From NCBI GenBank assembly GCA_016764835.1, contig JAESRD010000259.1, forward strand, positions 1 to 11,103: a DNA stretch of 11,103 nucleotides. Reading direction: 5' to 3'. The notes under the pieces are model-generated. The model ran no database searches. It was given only the letters and a program-made list of their open reading frames with translations, and was not told the origin of the DNA. Position numbers and translations under genes: made by a program. Shown here piece after piece: positions 5,496 through 11,103 of the stretch (position 1 is its first letter; every line of letters starts with the position of its first letter). The DNA is from Paracoccaceae bacterium (lineage in GTDB: Bacteria; Pseudomonadota; Alphaproteobacteria; Rhodobacterales; Rhodobacteraceae).

Positions 5496-6773
5496 ATGGA
5501 TACGATCTTTGCTCTCGCCAGTGCTGCCGGTAAAGCCGGTGTAGCTGTCATCCGAATTTCAGGGGCAGATGCGCTGGTTGCCGGGCAAAAGCTGGCGGGG
5601 CCTTTGCCAGAGCATGGGCGGCGGCTGTGTCGGTTGCGCCGGGGTGACGGTAGTTTGCTCGATGAGGCGCTGGTGCTGACATTTGCACAGGGGCGCAGCT
5701 TTACCGGCGAAATTGTTGTTGAGCTGCAGGTGCATGGCAGTGTTGCGGTGATTGGTGCTTTGCTGCGCGAATTGGGCGACATGGCCGGGTTACGAGCTGC
5801 TGAGGCAGGCGAATTTACCCGACGGGCGCTGGAAAATAATGTGCTTGATTTGGCCCAAGTTGAGGGTCTGGCAGACCTGATTGATGCGGAGACTGAGGCG
5901 CAACACCGACAATCGGTTCGGGTACTGGCAGGTGCGCTGGGACAACGCGCGGCAGAATGGCGCGCAGATTTGATACAAGTGATGGCGCTGATTGAAGCGG
6001 TTATAGACTTTGCAGATGAGGAAGTGCCTGAGGAACTGTCGCCAGCGGTTGGCAAGTTGATCGAAAAAGTAGCGGCGGCGCTAGAGCAGGAATCGCTTGG
6101 TGTTAAAGCTGCTGAGAGAATACGCAGTGGTTTTGAGATAGCCATTGTTGGGGCGCCAAACTCCGGTAAATCAACTCTACTCAATAGGTTAGCAGGGCGA
6201 TCGGCGGCCATAACTTCGCATATTGCTGGCACGACTCGTGATGTTATTGAAGTGCGCATGGATATGGGCGGGTTGGCGGTGACCGTATTGGATACGGCTG
6301 GGATTAGGGAAGCGCGCGACGAGATCGAGATTATTGGCATAGAACTGACGATGGCGCGGGCCGAGGCCGCGGATATTCGTGTTCATCTGGTTGGTGATAA
6401 TGGCAAAACCGAGCTTGCGGTGAAGGCAGGAGATATTGTTCTGCGCGCGAAGGCCGATACAGGGCCGGTTGGCGGGGTGTCTGGGCGAACTGGCTTTGGT
6501 GTCGACGAGCTGGTGGATGCGCTTACTGGTGAGCTTAAATCACGCACGGCAAATGTGGGAATTGCGATGCGAGAAAGACATCGGGTCGCTATGGTGAAGG
6601 CTAAGAGTGAGCTCGATAAAGCGCTGCTATTGCTACCTGAATCTACTGTTGCGCCGGAACTTCCGGCCGAACATTTGCGGCTAGCAATCAGGGCGATTGA
6701 TTCACTTGTCGGAAAAGTTGATGTTGAGGATGTGCTCGGCGAGATATTCTCTCGATTCTGCATTGGTAAATAG
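5496..6773 (+). CDS. mnmE: tRNA uridine-5-carboxymethylaminomethyl modification GTPase MnmE
   Basis: With MnmG it installs the (carboxymethyl)aminomethyl group at C5 of the wobble uridine of certain tRNAs. The N-terminal folate-binding domain (about 1-115) is followed by a helical domain that encloses a Ras-like G domain: G1 GAPNSGKS (219-226), G2 TTRD (246-249), G3 DTAG (266-269), G4 position AKAD (318-321) and G5-like SGRTG (329-333). The protein ends in FCIGK, with the conserved functional Cys at 422. Length is 425 residues. The ATG at 5496 gives the usual MDTIFALA start; an in-frame TTG three bases earlier is less likely. The Shine-Dalgarno sequence is weak. The G4 Asn is replaced by Ala. 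Only 30 nt separate it from rho. The tail of the gene supplies the Shine-Dalgarno sequence for mnmG. Confidence 0.97.
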   Translation: MDTIFALASAAGKAGVAVIRISGADALVAGQKLAGPLPEHGRRLCRLRRGDGSLLDEALVLTFAQGRSFTGEIVVELQVHGSVAVIGALLRELGDMAGLRAAEAGEFTRRALENNVLDLAQVEGLADLIDAETEAQHRQSVRVLAGALGQRAAEWRADLIQVMALIEAVIDFADEEVPEELSPAVGKLIEKVAAALEQESLGVKAAERIRSGFEIAIVGAPNSGKSTLLNRLAGRSAAITSHIAGTTRDVIEVRMDMGGLAVTVLDTAGIREARDEIEIIGIELTMARAEAADIRVHLVGDNGKTELAVKAGDIVLRAKADTGPVGGVSGRTGFGVDELVDALTGELKSRTANVGIAMRERHRVAMVKAKSELDKALLLLPESTVAPELPAEHLRLAIRAIDSLVGKVDVEDVLGEIFSRFCIGK

Positions 6774-6776
6774 GAG

Positions 6777-6792
6777 TGTTTCACGTGAAACA
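6777..6792. promoter_or_regulatory. parS: parS centromere site 1, at the mnmG start
   Basis: TGTTTCACGTGAAACA is a perfect 16-bp palindrome identical to the parS consensus recognised by chromosomal ParB. It sits between the mnmG Shine-Dalgarno sequence (AGGAG, 6772-6776) and the start, and contains the GTG start codon at 6785. It lies about 3.2 kb right of the putative oriC. An identical copy lies at 8685-8700, and parB is in the same operon. Confidence 0.95.
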
Positions 6793-8653
6793 TCTGAATT
6801 TTGATGTCATAGTTGTTGGCGGCGGGCATGCGGGCTGCGAAGCGGCGCATGCCGCGGCACGAATGGGCGCCAAAACCGCATTAGTAACATTGAATGTTAA
6901 AGGCATTGGTGCAATGTCTTGCAACCCGGCGATAGGCGGGCTCGGCAAGGGGCATCTGGTGCGCGAGATTGATGCTCTGGACGGAATTATGGGCCGAGCA
7001 GCTGACTATGCAGGAATTCAGTTTCGGCTTCTGAACAGACGGAAAGGCCCGGCTGTTCAGGGGCCTAGGGCGCAAGCGGACCGCGCACGCTACGCATTTG
7101 CCGTTCAAAAGGAGATGGAGGAGAGCGCTAATCTCGCTGTTATTGAAAACGAGGCCGTTGATCTAATTGTCGAGGCGGGTAGGGTTGCCGGTATTGTTTT
7201 GGCAGATGGTAGCAAAGTGGCCGCAACGGCGGTGATTCTGACGACAGGAACATTCCTGCGGGGGAAGATTTTCATCGGTGACAGCGCTATGCCGGGCGGG
7301 CGGATGGGCGAGGCTCCATCTGTTCTAATGGCCGAGCGACTGGATTCTTTTGGTCTGCCCCTTGGTCGGTTAAAAACCGGGACGCCGCCACGGCTCGATG
7401 GTCGGACAATTGATTGGAAGGTGCTTGAACTTCAGAAGGGTGATGATGATCCGTCACTATTCTCCTTTATGAACAAAGGTTTGATCGCAGATCAGGTCTC
7501 GTGCGGAATTACTCACACCAATACGAAAACACATGACATTATCCGGAAGAACCTGAACCGATCAGCTATGTATGGGGGAGCGATTTCCGGTACCGGGCCG
7601 CGTTATTGTCCTTCGATCGAAGATAAAGTCGTGCGGTTTTCGAGCAAAGAGTCGCACCAGATATTTTTGGAGCCGGAAGGTTTGGCGGACCACACGGTGT
7701 ACCCGAATGGGATTTCGACATCTTTGCCAAGGGATGTTCAAATAGACTATGTCCGCTCGATCGTTGGACTGGAAAACGTCAAGATCGTCCAACCTGGCTA
7801 TGCAATCGAATATGACTATGTAGATCCCAGATCTCTGGATGCAACTTTGCAGTTGCGATCTGTCTCAGGGCTCTATTTGGCGGGGCAAATAAATGGGACA
7901 ACAGGCTATGAAGAGGCGGCGGCCCAAGGGCTGGTTGCTGGATTGAATGCCGCAGCAAGTACTTCGGGCCAAGACGATATTTTGTTCGAAAGAACAACGT
8001 CTTATATCGGAGTTATGATTGATGACCTTATTACTAAAGGTGTCTCAGAACCCTATAGGATGTTCACTTCGCGCGCTGAATTTAGGCTGTCATTGCGGGC
8101 CGACAATGCGGATCAGAGGCTGACTGAGATTGGGCGAAAAGTTGGTTGCGTCGGCGATGTGCGTTGGGACAAGTTTTCGACAAAGTTGGAAAAATTGGTA
8201 GATGGCAGACGGCGCCTTTCCAGCATCACGATCACCGCCCGGCAGATAGGGGCAATGGGGATCAATTTGAACCCCGACAAGCCGAGCCGAAACGGGTTTG
8301 AAATGCTGACATTGAACGATGCCGAGTTTCAACATCTTCTAAAAGTTGAGCCCGAGCTTGCTGATATAGATTTGGAAATTCAAACTCAGCTGAAGCGGGA
8401 TGCGCTTTATGTGCAATATATCAAACGCCAAGATGCCGATATTGTTGCTCTTCGGCGCGATGAGAAGCTACTTATACCGTCAAATTTTGACTACCAAAAT
8501 TTGGCCGGACTTTCGAATGAGTTAAGCTCTAAACTCACCGCTGTTACGCCTCGAAATATAGCCCAAGCAGCAAGGATTGAGGGGATGACACCAGCGGCAC
8601 TCCTTTTGATTGCATCGCGAATACGAAGTGCGGCGGTTAGGGTGGCAAAATAG
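6785..8653 (+). CDS. mnmG: tRNA uridine-5-carboxymethylaminomethyl modification enzyme MnmG (GidA)
   Basis: FAD- and NADH-dependent partner of MnmE in wobble-uridine modification. Signatures: FAD-binding GGGHAG (12-17), [20 protein letters not shown] (45-64), [14 protein letters not shown] (87-100), [22 protein letters not shown] with a conserved catalytic-type Cys, [18 protein letters not shown], and the C-terminal [10 protein letters not shown] helix. Two GTG starts compete. The one at 6776 gives an MFHVKH N-terminus but overlaps the AGGAG itself. The one at 6785 lies 8 nt after AGGAG (6772-6776) and yields [14 protein letters not shown], like the normal family start. I chose 6785 (622 residues, family-typical), but 6776 cannot be excluded. 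The parS palindrome spans the start. The mnmG stop shares one base with the rsmG GTG. Confidence 0.96.
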   Translation: MKHLNFDVIVVGGGHAGCEAAHAAARMGAKTALVTLNVKGIGAMSCNPAIGGLGKGHLVREIDALDGIMGRAADYAGIQFRLLNRRKGPAVQGPRAQADRARYAFAVQKEMEESANLAVIENEAVDLIVEAGRVAGIVLADGSKVAATAVILTTGTFLRGKIFIGDSAMPGGRMGEAPSVLMAERLDSFGLPLGRLKTGTPPRLDGRTIDWKVLELQKGDDDPSLFSFMNKGLIADQVSCGITHTNTKTHDIIRKNLNRSAMYGGAISGTGPRYCPSIEDKVVRFSSKESHQIFLEPEGLADHTVYPNGISTSLPRDVQIDYVRSIVGLENVKIVQPGYAIEYDYVDPRSLDATLQLRSVSGLYLAGQINGTTGYEEAAAQGLVAGLNAAASTSGQDDILFERTTSYIGVMIDDLITKGVSEPYRMFTSRAEFRLSLRADNADQRLTEIGRKVGCVGDVRWDKFSTKLEKLVDGRRRLSSITITARQIGAMGINLNPDKPSRNGFEMLTLNDAEFQHLLKVEPELADIDLEIQTQLKRDALYVQYIKRQDADIVALRRDEKLLIPSNFDYQNLAGLSNELSSKLTAVTPRNIAQAARIEGMTPAALLLIASRIRSAAVRVAK

Positions 8654-9273
8654 TGGACGAGGTGCAGCTATATGACGGCCATAATGTTTCACGTGAAACA
8701 TATGAGAAATTGCGCGCCTATGAGGCGCTTGTGCAAAAGTGGACGCGCAAAATTAACCTCATCTCATCATCAAACATTGATGATGTTTGGAATCGACATA
8801 TCATTGATTCCACTCAGCTATATCCGCTAATGCCTGATAATACCAAGCTTTGGGCCGATTTTGGCTCGGGCGGCGGTTTTCCAGGTATTGTTATGGCGAT
8901 CTTAGCAGCCGAACGGAGTGCTGAGACATCGTTTCTGCTCGTCGAATCTGATCAACGAAAAGCGACCTTTCTTCGGACCGTCAATCGCGAACTGGACCTC
9001 GGCCTAAAGGTCAATGCACAGCGTACTGAAAGCTTGGATTCATTACAGGCCGATGTAATTTCAGCCAGGGCCTTCATGCCGCTCGATGGTATTTTATCGC
9101 ATGTCTACAGCCATATAGCGCAAAACGGGCAGGCAATTTTGCCCAAAGGCAGGCGGGCAAAGGCCGAAATTCAACAGGCCAAAAAGACCTGGCGCTTTGA
9201 TCTAAAAGCCATTCCAAGTATCACAGACCCCGAGGCTTCTATTCTAGTGATCGAAAGGATTGAGCGTGTCTGA
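8653..9273 (+). CDS. rsmG: 16S rRNA (guanine-N7) methyltransferase RsmG (GidB)
   Basis: SAM-dependent methyltransferase modifying G527 (E. coli numbering) in the 530 loop of 16S rRNA; loss gives low-level streptomycin resistance in several bacteria. The Rossmann fold is marked by ADFGSGGGFPG (68-78) for SAM, VESDQRKATFLR (97-108) and SARA (137-140). The family's N-terminal KWTRKINLIS (29-38) and WNRHIIDS (46-53) are also present. Length of 206 residues is normal. The GTG start overlaps the mnmG stop by 1 nt and has AGGGTGG (8639-8645) 7 nt upstream. Residues NVSRET (11-16) are encoded by the second parS site. The 3' end overlaps parA by 8 nt, the usual rsmG-parAB arrangement near bacterial origins. 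Confidence 0.96.
   Translation: MDEVQLYDGHNVSRETYEKLRAYEALVQKWTRKINLISSSNIDDVWNRHIIDSTQLYPLMPDNTKLWADFGSGGGFPGIVMAILAAERSAETSFLLVESDQRKATFLRTVNRELDLGLKVNAQRTESLDSLQADVISARAFMPLDGILSHVYSHIAQNGQAILPKGRRAKAEIQQAKKTWRFDLKAIPSITDPEASILVIERIERV
8685..8700. promoter_or_regulatory. parS: parS centromere site 2, inside rsmG
   Basis: This is an exact copy of TGTTTCACGTGAAACA, lying wholly within rsmG codons 11-16 and read there as NVSRET. It is 1.9 kb from site 1 and about 0.57 kb before parA. Two perfect copies of a 16-bp palindrome beside parAB make the assignment firm. ParB loading here is inferred from the family. Confidence 0.95.
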
Positions 9274-10066
9274 CACTCACCAGCACCGGACTCCAAAAAT
9301 TATCGCGATTGCCAATCAAAAAGGCGGCGTCGGCAAAACAACATCTACGATCAACCTTAGTGCCGCTTTGGCGATGCAGGGAAAGCAAGTATTGTTGGTT
9401 GATCTCGACCCGCAAGGCAATGCGTCCACTGGTCTTGGTGTGGACCCCGATCAGCGCGACATCAGCACTTATGATTTACTGCTCGGTGAGGTGACGTTGG
9501 CTGAAGCGAGTCGTCCAACCAATATTACCAATATGCAGATCGTTCCGGCGACGGCAGATCTCAGCTCGGCGGACATTGATCTTATTTCCAAGGAAAAACG
9601 CAGCTTTTTGCTGCACTCAGCCATGCGCAATGAGGCGGTTAATGCGCTTGGATTTGACTACATATTGATAGATTGCCCGCCATCTCTCAATATCTTGACA
9701 ATTAACGCCATGGTCGCGGCGCATTCTGTTATCGTGCCACTACAAAGTGAGTTCTTTGCGCTTGAGGGTCTTTCACAACTTATGTTGACCATTCGAGAGG
9801 TGAGGCACACGGCAAATCCGAACTTGCGGATCGAGGGTGTCGTGCTGACAATGTATGACGGCAGAAATAATCTGTCGCAGCAGGTCGAGGCTGATGCCCG
9901 CGAAAATCTCGGCGACATGGTTTTCAAAACTGTGATCCCGCGCAATGTGCGCCTCAGTGAAGCGCCATCATTCGCGCAGCCGGTTTTGACCTATGATCCA
10001 AATTCCAAGGGCAGTCTGGCCTATCAGGATTTGGCCGCTGAACTTCTAACCCGCGAACGCCAATAG
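9266..10066 (+). CDS. parA: Chromosome partitioning ATPase ParA
   Basis: Cytosolic, nucleoid-binding Walker-type ATPase whose ATP-dependent gradient moves ParB-parS complexes and so segregates replicated origins. Motifs: deviant Walker A KGGVGKTT (19-26) with the signature Lys, A' motif DLDPQGN (46-52), Walker B LIDCPPS (134-140, D136), and PRNVRLSEAPS (225-235), typical of chromosomal ParA/Soj. No N-terminal HTH domain is present, as expected for the chromosomal type. The GTG at 9266 lies 6 nt after GAAAGGA (9253-9259). An in-frame TTG at 9260 directly abuts that sequence and is less likely. Length from 9266 is 266 residues. It overlaps the end of rsmG by 8 nt and precedes parB by 9 nt, so the two are almost certainly co-translated. 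Confidence 0.97.
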   Translation: MSDTHQHRTPKIIAIANQKGGVGKTTSTINLSAALAMQGKQVLLVDLDPQGNASTGLGVDPDQRDISTYDLLLGEVTLAEASRPTNITNMQIVPATADLSSADIDLISKEKRSFLLHSAMRNEAVNALGFDYILIDCPPSLNILTINAMVAAHSVIVPLQSEFFALEGLSQLMLTIREVRHTANPNLRIEGVVLTMYDGRNNLSQQVEADARENLGDMVFKTVIPRNVRLSEAPSFAQPVLTYDPNSKGSLAYQDLAAELLTRERQ

Positions 10067-10075
10067 GAGCCGATT

Positions 10076-10963
10076 ATGAGTGAAAAGCAAAACCGCAGAG
10101 GTCTGGGCCGTGGGCTTTCGGCGCTGATGTCTGATATTGGCGAGCCTGTAAATGTTGCACCAAACCGGCGGCCTGACCTTTTTGTACCTGTCGAATCCGT
10201 CCAGCCAAATCCTGAGCAGCCGCGCCGCAGTTTTGACGAAAAGGAACTCGCAGAACTTACTGATTCTATTAAAGAAAAAGGCGTTATACAGCCACTTATC
10301 GTCCGTCTTATTGCCGGCAAAACTGACAAATACGAGATTGTTGCGGGCGAGAGACGTTGGCGCGCGTCGCAGCAGGCGCAGCTGCACGAGATTCCGGTTA
10401 TTATCCGGGAATATACCGATACAGAGATGCTCGAAGTCGCGATTATTGAGAACATTCAGCGCGCTGATCTTAACCCGATTGATGAAGCCGCAGGCTACCG
10501 ACAGTTGATGGACCGGTTTGGTCATACACAAGAGCAGCTTGCCAGCGCTTTGGGCAAAAGTCGCAGCCATATCGCCAACCTTTTGCGGTTGCTTGGCCTG
10601 CCTGAAGAGGTGCTTGAGCTGGTGGTTTCGGGCGCGCTGACTGCCGGGCATGCGCGGGCTTTGGTCGGTCAGCCGAGTGCGGCAGCACTTGCGCGCCGGA
10701 TTGTCAGTGGCAATCTTTCAGTGCGCGAAACTGAGCGTTTGGTCAAGTCGGCCAAAGCGGGGCCAAAACAGACGCTAAGCAAGCCATCGGCGCGGCCGGG
10801 CAAAGATGCTGATACGATCCAACTTGAGCGCGAACTCGCAGCCGCTTTGGGTGTTGGTGTCAGTATTGACCATATTGCTGGGCAAGAGGGCGGAAAACTA
10901 ACGTTGAAATACAAGACGTTGGATCAGCTCGACAGTATATTGCGCCAGCTTAACAGTGCCTAG
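10076..10963 (+). CDS. parB: Chromosome partitioning protein ParB (parS-binding CTPase)
   Basis: Binds parS, loads as a CTP-dependent sliding clamp, spreads over the origin region and acts with ParA. Order of elements: N-terminal LGRGLSALM (10-18), which corresponds to the ParA-stimulating peptide; the ParB N-domain with NPEQPRRSF (45-53); the CTP-binding GERRWR (91-96); the ENIQRADLNPIDEA box (125-138); the helix-turn-helix TQEQLASALGKSRSHIANLL (151-170); a linker rich in Lys, Ser and Pro (about 226-246); and a C-terminal dimerisation domain ending in KYKTLDQLDSILRQL (278-292). It has 295 residues and appears complete. The ATG is 6 nt after AGGAG (10065-10069). Its stop overlaps the stop of a convergent transposase fragment. 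Confidence 0.97.
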   Translation: MSEKQNRRGLGRGLSALMSDIGEPVNVAPNRRPDLFVPVESVQPNPEQPRRSFDEKELAELTDSIKEKGVIQPLIVRLIAGKTDKYEIVAGERRWRASQQAQLHEIPVIIREYTDTEMLEVAIIENIQRADLNPIDEAAGYRQLMDRFGHTQEQLASALGKSRSHIANLLRLLGLPEEVLELVVSGALTAGHARALVGQPSAAALARRIVSGNLSVRETERLVKSAKAGPKQTLSKPSARPGKDADTIQLERELAAALGVGVSIDHIAGQEGGKLTLKYKTLDQLDSILRQLNSA

Positions 10964-11103
10964 CCATTTAGTCCCGTCATCAGGTAGCTCAGGTTTAGGA
11001 TGAATCGATCTGGCTCAGAAGTCCAGATTTTGCCGATGTATTCGTAAGGCGTGAGGCTGCTGAGTGTCTTTAGGCGCCGCGCATAATTGTAGGCGTCGAG
11101 GAA
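10960..11103 (-). CDS. Transposase C-terminal fragment, IS481-like (cut by window edge)
   Basis: Reading the minus strand from the window edge gives 47 in-frame codons and a TAG at 10962-10960. The peptide runs FLDAYNYARRLKTLSSLTPY then EYIGKIWTSEPDRFIL and ends in MTGLNG. This strongly resembles the tail of a common rve/DDE-type transposase, the IS481-like kind whose C-terminus has TPYEYI, KIWTSEPDRFIL and a terminal MPGLN. Only the extreme C-terminus is in view, so the catalytic DDE residues cannot be checked and I cannot say whether the gene is intact. The family is recalled from memory. The TAG overlaps the parB TAG within a shared CTAG, so the element or its remnant reaches the very end of parB. 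I saw no terminal inverted repeat or target duplication in this short stretch. Confidence 0.8.
   Translation of the reverse strand, partial: FLDAYNYARRLKTLSSLTPYEYIGKIWTSEPDRFILNLSYLMTGLNG

Noticed and set aside
5480..6340. 286-codon minus-strand open frame opposite mnmE
   Set aside because: Ser/Ala/Arg-rich low-complexity translation fully inside mnmE, with no recognisable domain; a shadow of codon bias in a conserved gene.
6383..6850. Minus-strand open frame containing an MFHVKH peptide opposite mnmE/mnmG
   Set aside because: The peptide appears only because parS is a palindrome and reads the same on both strands; the rest is antisense to mnmE.
10046..10651. 201-codon minus-strand open frame opposite parB
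   Set aside because: Overlaps the conserved core of parB throughout and resembles no family I know.
1..11103. CRISPR arrays, tRNA or rRNA genes, defence or toxin-antitoxin modules
   Set aside because: No spaced direct repeats, no cloverleaf or rRNA-like sequence, and nearly all DNA is accounted for by recognised housekeeping genes.

Overview
The window is the replication-origin and centromere neighbourhood of an alphaproteobacterial chromosome, most likely from the Rhodobacterales. This rests on gene content and order (secB, dnaQ, coaE, aroE, maf | hemJ, rho, mnmE, mnmG, rsmG, parA, parB), on protein sequences typical of that group (the Rho N-terminus, for example), and on alphaproteobacterial-style parS sites. 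The taxonomic call is an inference from remembered families; no database was searched.

Left arm (1-3259): secB is the only gene here on the plus strand and converges on dnaQ, with overlapping stop codons. maf, aroE, coaE and dnaQ form a minus-strand operon with two 4-nt ATGA overlaps and one 8-nt overlap. They encode a Maf nucleotide pyrophosphatase, shikimate dehydrogenase, dephospho-CoA kinase and a DnaQ-type 3'-5' exonuclease.

Centre (3259-3594): the only gene-free stretch over 300 bases is AT-rich and has the makings of oriC. It holds several DnaA boxes (one perfect, overlapping the maf start codon), a perfect match to the IHF consensus, one GANTC site and, at the right edge, a DnaA box followed by CTA repeats and a nearly pure A/T tract. 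That last arrangement resembles the basal unwinding element described in Bacillus subtilis. Gene orientation switches here: maf to dnaQ run left and hemJ to parB run right, as expected if forks leave from this point.

Right arm (3595-10963): hemJ (protoporphyrinogen oxidase) is followed by a 131-bp leader and a compact series rho, mnmE, mnmG, rsmG, parA, parB. MnmE and MnmG jointly modify the tRNA wobble uridine, RsmG methylates 16S rRNA, and ParA and ParB segregate the origin region. Two identical perfect 16-bp parS palindromes lie inside the operon, at the start of mnmG and inside rsmG, and are read there in two different frames.

Right edge (10960-11103): a minus-strand fragment encodes the C-terminal tail of a DDE transposase resembling the IS481 family. 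Its stop codon overlaps the parB stop, so a mobile element or its remnant directly abuts the segregation operon.

I found no CRISPR array, defence island, tRNA or rRNA gene, or clearly novel protein system. The interest lies in the dense layering of replication and segregation signals on housekeeping genes.
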